Assembly (NCBI GenBank): GCA_014058105.1 | Contig: JACGCM010001462.1 | Span: forward strand, 248,001-312,000 | DNA from: Kingdonia uniflora | Taxonomy: Eukaryota > Streptophyta > Magnoliopsida > Ranunculales > Circaeasteraceae | DNA length: 64,000 bases | Direction: 5' to 3' | Notes under the pieces: model-generated | What the model was told of the DNA's origin: nothing | Seen by the model: only the letters and a program-made list of their open reading frames with translations | The model's database searches: none | Shown: positions 11,373-22,770 of the stretch, in pieces | How the letters are laid out: each line of letters starts with the position of its first letter | Position numbering within the stretch: position 1 is the first letter of the stretch | Program-made: the position numbers and the translations under genes

Positions 11373-14300
11373 CAGGCCGTCACAAATTTTAAATAATCAA
11401 ACAACAAAATCAACTAACAAATAAAGCAATAATGACAAACAATTTTCAATAAAAAGAAGATAGTAAAATAACAATTAAGATATCATGTCAAGCAGCTTAC
11501 TAATATCCAAAATAAAAGTATAAATGTCAAACAACTTACCAGGGTTGGCTTTAAAATCTTAAAAAAAAATACAAAAAAATTATTCACTGGATAATGATAA
11601 AAATCATGAGCCAAGCTACGGCTTCACCTGCAGAGACATCACCAAGGGTACGACTCTCAACATACAAACACGCCTCTTCGCGAATAACTTCATCGATTAT
11701 AACACTGTAAAACTTTTCAGGTGCAGTTGTATTAAACTACACTATTCCGTAACAACATTAATGCCAATCCTATCTTTCAATATGCATGAATTGCCGCTCG
11801 ATGACTCGGGAGGTGGTGGTAAACATCACCCTACAAGTAAATTTAAATAGTACGATGTTAACTTTAAGTGATAAAAACTATAAGTAAAATGTAAATAAAA
11901 AGTAGATGAAGGAGGACAAATTGAGTTTTGCGGCAGAATTACACGGTCTTCTACGAATCACACACAAATAAATCGCCCACTATCACACTAATACCTCTGG
12001 AAAAAAAATAGTTTAGAAGTAGCTGATTAACCCTCAACCCTAACCCCAGAGACTCCTTTCTTTTTTTTCTCCCCAATCTCTTCCTCATTATCTGATTTAT
12101 TCTCCAAAGTTAACATCTCCCCCCTCCTCCCGGTTTCCACCATTGTGCATTAGGGTTTCTTCCATTTACTTCAAGTTTGATTCAACCCAATCTTAATTAG
12201 TTAGAATCTTTTTCTCATTCATTGTGCATTGGGGTCTCTCTCTCCCTCTCTAAAATTCATGTATCTTTGATTGATCCACGGTAGAAGTGATTTATTGTAG
12301 CGTTGGGGCTTGGGATATATAGTAAGGAAAAGAGAGAGTACCAGAATTTTGTACATCATTATTGGTAATGGGGAGAAAACTAAGCATCCCAAGAGATAAT
12401 GACAGTTCCAAAACATTTTCTTCTAACCTGAGAATAACTAAAGAAATTCAAGTGAATATGAGAAGTGTGATAGTGTATACTGCACCTCCTGTGATGCCAA
12501 TAAAAAAAGCATAGACCATTTATAGATGTCCTTCACCAAGAAATTTGGTCCAAAGTGATTAATAGCCTGGGTGTCTCTAAGAATATTGTATGGTAGTTAA
12601 CTAAGATACAGTAAGCATATGTAGAGCTATAATTTTAAGATGGCTTTTACGGCTACTATTTACATGTGTAGATTAAAGGCCAGGTAATTATGGAGAGACA
12701 AGGCGATTTTGGAGAGACAGTAGAGTATAGAAGCTTGTAAGGGCTTGACTCACAGATGAAAGTGTCTATTTATTTTAAATGCAGCAAACTAAACCATAAG
12801 TTCGGTGATGGGCCTAATCTATTTAAATTTTATAAAAGCAGACGCTACTGTAGAAATGGTATGAGTACAAATCCTTCCAATCTCTAAGCATTTTTCAAAG
12901 AAAAAAAACTTGGCCTATCTCTGAATAGTATTTTGTAGGCAAAACTAAAGAGCTTGAGTTTTCTCGACTTTGTAGGAGTCATCTGATATCGCACAAAACA
13001 AATTCTCGTTGGCGATCCCGGCGCAATTGCAAGTTTAAATTATAGGGGTAAATTAAAGAATGTTATTCTGGAGGAACTGAACATAAGATTTAGTTATACT
13101 ATGAAAAATCTGGAAGACAAGTAAAAGAAAGAGTCACACATATGAGTTCAAGGGAAACATTGCAACTCAAAAGAAGCCCCAGGAATATACTTGTTTCAAA
13201 ACACTAATGCTTCCCCTAACTACCGATGGGATTTGGATGCTTTATGGGGGCCAATAGAGGCAAAATTGCAGTATTACAATTTCAAAAAAAGAGCATGGGG
13301 AGCAATACCCACCATGAGATGCATGCAATCAGCTTTGAGCTATTTAATATATTATCGTGCCTATAATTTACCCATTGCGCTGTTATTCAAGACTCGCCAT
13401 TCAAAAATAAAGATGCTAGGGTAAGGAATTCTAGATGGTAGATGAACTAGGTTCTTGGGAATGCACATGCAACACCCCCTACAAAGTAGTTTCAATATTA
13501 ATATATTTTTTATATTTTTTGATAAATTTGTACAATATAATTTGTGCCTTCGGTAGTGTGTAGTTTTGGATTTGGTATGTACTGAAGCCATTTAGTTTTC
13601 CAAGTTTGCCCCTCTACCGTTTGGTTTTTACCAACAACAACTTCTAAACTAGTTGATAAAAGCCTAAAAAGAAGGAAACCACTTCAACTACATGACTCTC
13701 TCTAACGTCAATTTTTTTTACGACGCTAATACTTGGTGGTAACTTCTATGGGTAGTAAAACTTGATTATGTGCTATCTACAAATTTTATGCATACTTTAA
13801 GAAAATGCATAATATATTTTACTGAGCAATGCATTTTTTAGTCTTTGAAGTTCATGTTTCTACTTTTCAACATATATCTCAAGTATTGGGTCATATATTG
13901 GAAAGTCGTTAATAAAAGAAATTGCGCAGTCGGTCGCACCGGCACCCGGTATACTAGTATTGGGAAAAGTGTAGTTATACTTTTTAACACACAAAAGGAA
14001 GAATTTGCAAACTACAAAATAAACAAAACATTAATAACAGGGCTTTTTGGCATTCCTGAGCCTAAGAAATCATCTTCGAAGTGTATTAAAGATATTTTCA
14101 TTATAAACCAAATAATTCTTTATGCCTTGTTTTCCAATCTGGCTCTCATTTAATAAGCACAACGGGATTTCCTGCTTGAATCACAAAAAAATAAGAAATA
14201 ACTCAACAAAAATCGTCTTTTGATAAAAAATTGTATATAAAGAAGAAGAAAGAAAAGATTCAGAAAGACATTTGATGAAGTGGCAAAACAAAAAGCTAAT

Positions 14301-15126
14301 AACGAATAAATATAAAGAACAACAATTGATGTTTTCTTATTATGAGCAGTAGCCAGGACCCAAAGATCATTTTAATGAAGCAGGATTCTTCTTTGTAGGA
14401 TATCTTAGGAGCAGTCTGAGGCTTGAGTTCGTCAACGACTATCAACTTACTCCCACTAAAATTAATGTATTGTCCAGCTTATTATTTTCTTGGTTTGTGT
14501 TGAGAGGTGGAAGTGAAATAAAAAAAACAAATACTCCCACTGAAATTTGTCAGAACAATAAGAGCAAAACCTAAACTTAAACCAGTACTCGATTAAAGAT
14601 GTTGACAAAACTAGAAGCAGATGAGCAAATATTCCCACTATAGTTATAGAGCATGGTATAGAAAGGAAAAAAATTAGCAGGACATTGTACCTAAATAATA
14701 AAAACATCAATCACGTTAATGAGCAGTAATATTTGTACAGCAGCAAAATTTGCATTGAAGGCTTGGCATCAGGTTCTCGTAAAGTAATCTACCATGAAGA
14801 AAACTATAAAAGATGACCGACATCCCATGATTCCATCTGTAGATACATTTAAACTTAGATCATTGTCCTTGTTCAAAAAACTACAACTATGCTCGAAGCA
14901 CAACTGAAGTTTGATTTGATGCTTATATTATAGCGCCATCTATAAAAAAGGATCTGCCTTCTAAACTACTCTAGTGAAACTAGGACTTCATTTCTTTTAT
15001 GAGACCAATTTTTTTCTAGGAGTAGCCGAGGTCTATAGTGGGATTCTTTTACTTGATGGATAAGAGCTACGTTGCTAAGGGAAACAAGAAATCCTCTAGA
15101 TGCTGGACCAACCCGAGGTGCTATAG
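11373..15126. other. Unassigned AT-rich DNA between LTR elements
   Basis: No protein family was recognised on either strand. Pyrimidine-rich stretches near 12055-12260 resemble plant 5' untranslated leaders but no credible coding exon follows. Frames at 13191-13424 and 13845-14153 have no recognisable domain. Three spaced words of the form CTCCCACT occur between about 14450 and 14640. If the CACTA-like ends at 781 and 20937 pair, this would be internal CACTA sequence. Confidence 0.4.
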
Positions 15127-15364
15127 TGTACTGACCTGTATTTTTTTTATAATTATTTATTGCTATATATCCCTTTTTTGCATATAATTTGCATATATTC
15201 CTTCTATCCTTTATGCATCCGTTTTATTCCTTTTGGGAATATTTTGGAGTTAGATTCATTTTCGGTGTTTCGGTGGTTATTAGGAGGAGGAGGTTGTGTT
15301 GTGGCTCTGGGAACCCTTTGTGGGGTTGGTGGTGGTGTTTGTGGTTGTGGTGTGGTGTGATCCC

Positions 15365-15385
15365 GGGGGGGGGGGGGGGGGGGGG
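15365..15385. repeat. 21-base guanine tract
   Basis: Twenty-one consecutive G on the plus strand, preceded by CCC. Such runs are prone to slippage and sequencing error. The tract also carries a G-quadruplex-forming signature. Confidence 0.9.
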
Positions 15386-15469
15386 CTCTGTGTTAGGATT
15401 CTTGAGTTTTTACAGTTTCCTTTAGAAAGGAATCTTTTTAGTGTTCAGGGACCTAACTGTCCCATTCTA

Positions 15470-15802
15470 TTCGAACAGACCCTTTCTGTTCGAATATGTT
15501 TCTGGCTGATTTGTTTTGTTCGAACAAACTTGACTCTGTTCGAATATATTCCTACCTGATTCATTTTATTCGAACAAGCCTCTTTCTGTTCGAATATGTT
15601 CCTACCTGTTTCTTTTTCTTCGAATAGAAATATCTTTTGCTCGAATAGATTCTTCCTTGTTCGAATAATATTTTCTTCTATTTGAATAGATGTTTGTTCA
15701 GTTAATTTCCTTTTGTTTGGTTTTGTTCGAACAAGCTCTTTCTTGTTCGAATAGACTTCAACCTGCTTTGACTTGTTCAACCAATAATATGTTCTATTCG
15801 AA
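15470..15802. repeat. Array of TTCGAA palindromes
   Basis: Eleven exact TTCGAA hexamers and two near matches (CTCGAAT, TTTGAAT) are spaced about 20-50 bases apart in 333 bp. Neighbouring words such as CTTTCTG and CCTACCTG recur between them. The LARD LTRs have only two such motifs at the matching place (about 5413-5443 and 10870-10890), so the motif has multiplied here. The array makes a repetitive open frame on the minus strand (15445-15813) that I do not consider a gene. Confidence 0.85.
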
Positions 15803-17696
15803 CAGAGGCACATTTTTAGCTATATGTTAGGTCCTTTAACTTCATTTCTCTTTATTTCAAAACACTCTCTCTCTTTCCCATATTGAATCCCTTCTTTCCC
15901 AATTTAAATCAAATCCGTTCCCTCGCTCGCCGATTCTTCGCCGTGATCTTTGCCTTTATCCTTGGTGAGTAATTTCCTATCCCTTTCTGTTCCTTTCGTC
16001 TGATTAGAGGTTGGGTTGATTTCAAGGGTTTGAGTTTATGATTGGTTTCCTATAATGTTTGATTAATTGTTATTATGATTCTCTGTTGTAGCTTGTCCAA
16101 TGTTTCGTTAACCGTATCGCTTATTCTGGGTTTTTGAGTTCCGGTTTTAGTTTAGTCAGAACTTGGGATTATTATCAGGCGAGTCCCCTTTATTTCTAAA
16201 TTCCCCTACTAGTTAATAGATGCGGATTAGAGTAGTACTCTGTGGAGAGATGCATGTGATTTAGTTGTGGTCTGATATTATTTTATCAGTAAGTTGTTGA
16301 CCAATATGTTAGTTATTTTGTAACTTGGTTTGTTGTTAGTATTGGACTTTGGGTTCAGTTAGAAGCTGTTAGTGTGGTATTTCTCGTAGTTGTGTTTTTG
16401 TTGATGGTTTCAGTCTTCTAGAGACTGATGTTGGTTAGTTGTGGTGACAGTTCGGTTGCTGTCTCATCTAGGTTTAGATTGTGCAACTGAGTCGCTGTTC
16501 ATTCTATTTTAGGATTTTGTCACGCTCTTATGCAGGTGGTCGTCCTATGTATGATGCCGGGTTTACGGCTGTTGTGTTTTGATCCATGGGTTATGTTGTA
16601 TCTTTTAATCATGTAAAACTCTTTTAACTTAACGAGATCGGATACATAACACGGCTCTACATCTGTTAACCTCCGATAGGATTGCAGAAGTCCTAAATCG
16701 GATTAAAATAGTTGGTGAAGAACTGGCTGTGAACACTATCATACCTTTAATACCCATCTAAAAGTGTGGGAAGGCATGGGATAGTTTTAATTCGGTGCTA
16801 GAGTTATCCTCGGTGAGGTTAAAATTCCTTGGAATGAAAATACAGTTTGGACGTTAGCTCCGCGGGTTGAAAAGCCTCGAACACTTTGATCAGGTGATAA
16901 ATCACTAGCTTGGTCGAGCTTGAAAAAAATCGCACCCATTGTATCTCGTTAACAGATCTCTTTAAGATAAACATGGTAGCGGTTGATCAACCAAAATTAC
17001 AATAGGTCTGTGAACACGTTTTAAAACATTAAATCATTCAACATTTGGATTCTAGTTCATCATATCATATCATTAGCATATCATTGCATCATCTCCTCAT
17101 ATCATAATTTCCTCTTCTCTTAGAATTATTTATCCTAGTTCTGGTTTCTTATATATTCTATTCTTTTGAGCTTATAACTTTTTATCTGGATCATAGTCAC
17201 TTAGTTTACTATTCCTTTACTTTAAAACTTTCTCTTTCTCATTCACCCCACCCTCTTCTCTACACCTGCAATATTAGTAGGTTATTTAGCTCTTTTGGGT
17301 ATTTAGTGAACCGCGGTTTTGCTCACTCTCACTTTGTTCCCCCCTATCAGAGGTTGAGTAGCCTGGATTGCTGTGAGCTTCAACCTGATTGGAGCCAGTT
17401 TTGTCGCTGCAGATCTTCTTTAGTTTAAACATTCTTGTATATGATCTCAGCATATGTCGCTGTACTTTATTCGAGATATTGTATTATGTTTCCCGTCTGA
17501 TATGTATATATATCATTGCTTCCGCTTTATTATTTCATCTTTACTCTAATGATTATTTCTTTAAGTGAATGACTGAGCCTGAACTTGTCTATGGCTCGGT
17601 TGTTCGTGGACGTGAATCAGTGGATTCCTCGACCTGTACAGCTTCGAATCTAGTAATTGGTCAAGCTCACCGATTATCGGATTTTGAGGCGTGACA

Positions 17697-18869
17697 GGAA
17701 GGATGCCTAAGCCACTCTTTTCCAACAGACCAGCAGGCATCGTGCTAGCATTCTCAATCTTTCTCCTTTACATTTACAATTCCATCACACCAGCACTAGC
17801 TCTAACAGAACTCCTACCTCCTACAGAAATTTTGCTCCGCTGCGCTCTTAGGCTTCCTCATTTTCCTTACGCAAGTCCGGTTATTTTTTAGCCTACGGTT
17901 TCTGCGTTCTTAGTTATGCGTCTTGTCTTTTTAGCGTAGCTATGCCCTGTCTTTAGCTCTAGAGGAAAAACACATCTACTTTAAAAAGTAGATTCTTGAT
18001 GAGGTATTAATTCATTATCCTTAGTTGTGGACATCCACTTTGGCCCAACTTTTAATCTTTCTTATCCTCCAGAATTCTAGTAGCATATGAGTTGCTTGCC
18101 AATGACTTGTTTATATGCTAGCGCGTTATTCTCATAAGAAGATTAAAGGCCCAAAAGGGGGGCCACTCTCTAAGAATTTATCTCAGTCTATACCACTACT
18201 TAATAGTCTGATGTCTTGGTCTGCTGCGGATCTCTCCACACGAGTTGTGCTTTCTAAAGGTTAGCCGACCCATCTACTCTACTATCACCAAAATGGTAGT
18301 TAGAAGGTATACTCTTTTATAGTATAGTAGACATTAAGGCTACAAAACCATAGAATCCACATGACCACTGCGGTATAGAAAGCTCTGGCTCTTTCTTGCC
18401 TTGCGTCACTAAATTCTTATTCAGCCGTATGACTCTGTCACAGGAGTCCTACACGTTTTCATCATAGGAGCTAGTCTATGACAGAAATGAAATTCTGACA
18501 CACTTAGACAGATTTCAAAAGACCATAATAGGGCTTGAGAGCAAAAAACAAAGGATACTCATTTTCTATTCACTCAAAATGGCATGCCTTTCGTCCAGTA
18601 TTAAGCCAGGCTCCACCAAGGGCAAGACTCCTTTCCAGTGTTTTAGCCCACGTCTTATAAAATACTTTATTAAAAAATAGCGTAATCTTAGCTCAATCTT
18701 CTTATCTTATCTCTTAAATCTTTTTTAACATACACAAGTCCGACTACTAAAGCCCTTATCTTACCACATTTTATAACCTCTGCCTTATTTTTAAACACAC
18801 CCTGTCTTCTAAACTGCTTAAAGTGCTAGTTTTAAAACAGCTCCATTATTGTATTCTCGCAAATCTGTT
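17697..18869. other. Unassigned DNA, possibly organelle-derived
   Basis: After the solo LTR the composition becomes less AT-rich and loses repeat character, with runs such as GGCCCAAAAGGGGGGCC near 18148. The style resembles plant mitochondrial spacer DNA, but no mitochondrial gene is recognisable, so this is only a suspicion. A 66-codon frame at 17691-17891 starts inside the LTR end and is not supported as a gene. Confidence 0.25.
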
Positions 18870-19430
18870 AGAATATTGTGGTGGATAAAGGCCAGCACAT
18901 GTTGATCTATGAATATATGAGTAATGGGCCAGAGTTTAACAAATCTTTTATATGATGAATGTGTGTGGAGTTTGACCTGGGAGGAAAGGCTCCAAGTTTT
19001 TCTTGATGTTGCACATGGAACTGGTTATCTTCATGAACGGTCTATCCCACCCATTGTGCATCTGGATCGGAAATATGCTAATATACTTTTGGATAAATCG
19101 ATGAGAACTAAGGTTTCATACCTTTTAGGTTGTCCAAGGAAGAAATATTTGACGATAGAAGGATGAGCTTAAAGGGTACATATGGTTTCATAACTCCCGA
19201 CTACATAAGCACAAGGAAGTTCACTGCAAAGAGTTACATTTATAATTTTGGAATTATCATATTTGAACTCATAACTGCTATTTACCCCCAGTAAAATCTA
19301 ATGGAGTACGTGAATCTCGTATCCATGAGTCCAGATGGAGTTGAAGAAATACTTGAAAAGCAACTTGTTGGAAAATGTAATATCGAAGAGGAAATGGTTT
19401 AACGCCATACGTGAAATAGCACGACACCGT
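18870..19430 (+). pseudogene. Receptor-like kinase fragment (CRLK-like), decayed
   Basis: The pieces, in order, match the C-terminal half of a plant receptor-like protein kinase. First comes HMLIYEYMSNG (about 18892-18925), then LTWEERLQVFLDVAHG with YLHE (about 18975-19040), the catalytic loop region, KGTYGFITPDYIS (about 19175-19215), then FELITA and MEYVNLVSMSPDGVEEIL (about 19263-19355). The wording is closest to calcium/calmodulin-regulated receptor-like kinases of the CRLK group, as recalled from family knowledge. Frames switch at least three times. The catalytic HRD is HLD and the DFG magnesium-binding motif is destroyed by an indel, so it cannot encode a kinase. No N-terminal half is present. 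It is either a decayed host gene remnant or a fragment carried by a transposon. Confidence 0.75.
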
Positions 19431-19661
19431 GTTTCTAGCCATCTTAGCAAGGAATATAATACCATTTATTCTATGAGAAACCCTCGTCAAGTGTGGAATT
19501 ATGCAACATTGCGAACAAGAATGATAAAGTTGGGTAGTAATGGGTAATCCTACACTATATCTAATCAACAGTAACATTTTTTCTATATTTGAGACTTCAA
19601 AAGCACGGAATAAGGCCGCATTTATTATAATTGACTGAACCAATGTTCAACCAAAAAGTAA
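19431..19661. other. No recognised feature
   Basis: This short stretch follows the kinase fragment. Some of it may be the last decayed part of the kinase, since a REIAR-like word is readable at about 19400-19415. Nothing else is supported. Confidence 0.3.
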
Positions 19662-19942
19662 GGCATAGCCTCTAACCATGGCCAACCCAAAAATATTTAG
19701 GCTCCATCCGGGCTAGGAAAATTCATGTTGGGCATATTATTTTTGGGACCATGACCAACCAATGTTCGGGTTGGGCGCGAGTTAGTTGGGTAAAACCCAC
19801 CCAACTAGCAGCCCTAAGTATTGCAAAACACCGATAGCTCCTAGATAAAGCATCTCGGGCGCCAGGAGTTTCTCCCCTATATCTTGAGGTTATAAGATGT
19901 CCTTGCTCACATCCAATTCATAGACAACCAATGTCATTTGAG
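19662..19942. repeat. Copy of a hAT/copia junction
   Basis: These 281 bp repeat 22608-22888 in the same orientation with modest divergence. The shared block contains the right end of a hAT element (GCATAGCCTCTAACCATGGC onward to GCAGCCCTA), its 8-bp flank (here AGTATTGC for AGTATAGC) and then part of the copia polymerase. Because it includes both the insertion and the target, it was copied after the hAT element landed, or derives from another copy of the same compound structure. Confidence 0.8.
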
Positions 19943-20802
19943 AAATCCAATAAACATGTAATTACAAAATAAATCTAATCAGATGATCTTAATCTAGTAT
20001 ACTACAAGATGCTAAATTAAGAGGAGATTAACAAACAAAAAAGGAAAACCTTAAGCATAATAATACATACCTCTTTCCGAGTTTTAATAATTCCTTGCAA
20101 TGCTCGCTCTTACCAATTCATTCAGAAAACCTGCAATTACAATAGGGAAAAAGATTAAAGGAAACCAATAAAATTTTACCCCAATGTAGCTCATGTGAGA
20201 AAAAATTATAAGAAGAAGTTATATACTCTGCGAAGTTGATACCTTTTTGCAACAAAAATCTTCAAAATTAGAAGTTATTCTATCTTTTTTTCTATCAAAA
20301 AATAGAGAGGGGAAGAGTCGTGCGATGTATAGAGAGATAAAGAGTGGGGTAATTAAAATAAAATTGAGATTAGAAATTTTTGGAGAAACCCTTAACTAAT
20401 CAGATTGTGGCAGAATTGTGGGAGATTGATTGATTTGCGCAGGGTTAGGGTTTTTTAGGTATTTGATTTCAGAGGGAATTATAGAATTTCCTGCGAGGGA
20501 AAAATTTGTAGAGAGATATATGGATTGGGAAGTTAGATTTCAACTTTACCTTAGAGATTTAAGTAATCCCAACTTGAATGGATCCTGATTTTGGATTTGC
20601 GCGGGTATATTGGTTCTCTCTTCGTTTAATTTGAGCGAGGAATTAATAAAGTTTGTTTATGGGGAGAATGATTAAAGTTGTATATTGCTAATCAAATAAA
20701 GTGACTTGACCAAGCGTCTAAATTAGAATAGTTTTGCAACTCCTTAAACAATCGTATGTTTTAAGACATAAATAAGAAGGGAAAAAAATTAAACAACGGG
20801 GG
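19943..20802. other. AT-rich DNA with possible minus-strand exon
   Basis: No protein family was recognised. On the minus strand a short segment at about 20072-20132 is bounded by splice-like signals (TTGCAG before, GTATGT after). An upstream pyrimidine-rich part near 20400-20480 could be a leader. This would fit a transcript starting near the right end of a CACTA element, but the coding content is too short to judge. Confidence 0.25.
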
Positions 20803-20937
20803 TTCTAAAAATTTTGACTTCTAATGGAAGTCGTATTTTCCATTCAAAGTATGACACATGCGCCAAGTCTCAAATTACTATCGAAAAGGGTTGGTATTTA
20901 CACATTTTTACGTAGTTAACTCTTTTGTAATGTAGTA
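20803..20937. mobile_element. CACTA-like transposon right end
   Basis: Read on the minus strand the end is TACTACATTACAAAAGAGTT, then a dyad GACTTCCATTAGAAGTC (20818-20834), typical of CACTA subterminal hairpins. It is the inverted counterpart of the end at 781. It stops two bases before the copia LTR. Confidence 0.4.
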
Positions 20938-20939
20938 CT

Positions 20940-21196
20940 TGTTGAGAATCAAGTTATTCTACTTCAACAATCAGACATAATAATACTAACAACAAGTATA
21001 AGAGAAAGAAAGAGCTTGTATATTGATAGCTAAAACCCTTAGGTTAGGTTACAAAGTTGAACCCTTATAAGATATACTTAGCTCTATGAGAAACCCTCCT
21101 CATTAAGCCCGAGGCTTCATGGGCATATTTAGAGTTGGGTGGGTACACCCAACCTAGTTCGCGTGGGGTCCCACCTGAGCTGATCTATTCCAAGCA
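20940..21196 (-). repeat. 3' LTR of the copia element
   Basis: The LTR starts TGTTGAGAATCAAG and ends at CA before the polypurine tract (257 bp). Its first 130 bases match 51472-51605, the other LTR. Confidence 0.75.
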
Positions 21197-21207
21197 CTCC
21201 CCCTTGG
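21197..21207 (-). promoter_or_regulatory. Polypurine tract of the copia element
   Basis: The minus strand reads CCAAGGGGGAG immediately before the LTR start TGCTTGG, the usual copia arrangement. Confidence 0.75.
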
Positions 21208-21499
21208 GGAGTTCCATATATACCATGACGACTTGCCTCATCAAAACATATGCCTGGAAAAACTCTCATAGGCAAAAAGTTATACTGCAAGGAAAGAGTA
21301 CAATCTTATGCCCTATATGGGTTATGGACACGTATACGTTGCCTCATCCAAACCTCTAGTAAGTAAAACCCTCTGGGCCAAAAAAACTACACAATCAAGA
21401 TAAAAAGTATAACATACGTATGTCCAAGTCAAGATAGGGCAGGGTTACTCATCCTGACGTCGATCTCCCAAAGATAATAAATAAAGTAAACTTCGCATA

Positions 21500-22081
21500 C
21501 CGATTCTGATTACCAATCTCTTAAACATATGGGGTGCAAGAACCTTTTTGAATAGGTCAGCTAAGTTATCTTTCGTTAGTCTTAAACGACGTCAAACTCA
21601 TTCAGCTTCTGTTGCTCTTGTGTTAGAAAAATTTGGGTAAATATGCTTCATTCTATCACCCTTAATAAATCCACCATTGACTTGAATGATGTAACTTGTG
21701 CTATCTTCACAAAAATCATCGGTTTATCTTATATTGACCTCAGACTACAACTTCTATTGATATAATTAATCGTAGAGTGTAACCAAATACATTCTTTGCC
21801 TGCTTCATAAAGTGCAAGAATCCCCACTTTATTTGAGGATGTAGCAACCATCGTCTACTTCACCGCTCGACCTTTATGTCGATCTCATAAGTATCCTGCA
21901 TCGGTGTATCCTGTAATTTAATGTTTACCATTTTTTAGATAGAGCAGACCCCAGTCTTTCGCACAGATCAAATACCACAGAATTTGTTTGATCCCATTAT
22001 AATATCTTTGGGTAGGTGGAGAACTATGAAGAGTGAAACAGTTTACCGTAAATGAGATATTGGGTTGCGTACACGCTACTA
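21500..22081 (-). pseudogene. pol: Copia RNase H, decayed
   Basis: Minus-strand fragments follow copia RNase H in order. About 22035-21985 gives PPTQRYYNGIKQILWYL, then GYTDAGYL with its following HKGR word, then VATSSNKVGILALYEAGKECIWL, and finally words resembling the DNLADLFTK and GMRRL ends near 21520-21570. Several stops and shifts lie between them. Copia RNase H degrades the RNA strand of the RNA/DNA hybrid during reverse transcription. The domain is directly followed by the untranslated tail, polypurine tract and LTR. Confidence 0.75.
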
Positions 22082-22770
22082 AGTATAGCTAGGACTGCGT
22101 ATCAGTCGAGTTGGATAGGTTTGTAAGAGTACCCTATCCCAATCGTGACTTTGGTCGCATTGCCCATGACTAACCCAACCCACCTTCGGGTTAGAAATTC
22201 TTGACCGTGATCAGCCCAAAGTTTGCCCACACATGTTCGGTCAGACTAAATGACCCAAGGTATTTCGATTAGTCAATTGAGTGGCCAATTCGATTGGCCA
22301 TGATCGACATCATTTGCGTAAATTTACTAACAAGAAATTCAATAAAATAAACTCTATTTAATACACAATACACCGTCATCACAATAACCTTCACATCAAA
22401 CATAAAGTATACCATCATCATGAGATAAAAGTTATCTGGTGAGTAAGGTATGAATCATATTCTTATAACGACTTCAAGCTTCTACGTTTAAGAATGAAAC
22501 ACTTAAAATAGGGTTGTAAAGTTACTTAAGATGTTAAATCCATGTAAAGCCTAGATAAGTATTAAATATTTTTAATACTATTTTCAGGTTCGGGTTGAAT
22601 AGGATTGGGCATAGCCTCTAACCATGGCCAACCAAAAAATATTTAGGTTCCATTCGGGTTAGGAAAATTCATGTTGGGCATATTATTTTTAGGACCATGA
22701 CCAACCATTGTTCGAGTTGGGCACGAGTTACTTGGGTAAAACCAACCCAACTTGCAGCCCTAAGTATAGC
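22082..22770. repeat. 8-bp target site duplication of the hAT element
   Basis: AGTATAGC occurs at 22082-22089 and again at 22763-22770, exactly flanking the inserted element. Eight base pairs is the hAT superfamily length. Confidence 0.9.
22090..22762. mobile_element. Non-autonomous hAT transposon
   Basis: This is a 673-bp element inserted in the copia polymerase. The left end reads TAGGACTGCGTATCAG and the right end, read inwards on the minus strand, TAGGGCTGCAAGTTGG, forming imperfect terminal inverted repeats of the hAT type. It is bounded by a perfect 8-bp duplication. There is no transposase; the inside has GGTT/AACC-rich ends and AT-rich middle, so it is a MITE-like passenger needing a hAT transposase elsewhere. 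The copia reading continues cleanly on either side of it. Confidence 0.88.

Larger units (their letters stand above)
15127..17696 (+). mobile_element. Rearranged solo LTR related to the LARD LTRs
   Basis: The left end (TGTACTGACC) resembles the LARD LTR start, and the right end GATTTTGAGGCGTGACA matches the LARD LTR end read on the opposite strand. Internal landmarks are shared: a GGAGGAGGAGG block followed by GTGGC and GGGAACCC near 15280-15315, GAGCTTGA and GGTTGATCAACC-type words near 16915-16990, and TCTATGGCTCGGTTGTTCGT near 17588. At 2.57 kb it is shorter than the 4.57-kb LARD LTR, so large parts have been deleted. No internal region or second LTR is adjacent, so this is a solo LTR or a truncated copy. 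No matching target duplication was seen. Confidence 0.7.

Noticed and set aside
13191..14153. Two plus-strand frames of 77 and 102 codons
   Set aside because: No family resemblance and composition typical of AT-rich non-coding DNA.
15445..15813. 122-codon minus-strand open frame
   Set aside because: It is produced by the TTCGAA array; its EQK/SN peptide repeats simply reflect the DNA repeat.
17691..17891. 66-codon plus-strand frame with a hydrophobic segment
   Set aside because: Starts within the last bases of a solo LTR and has no recognisable domain.
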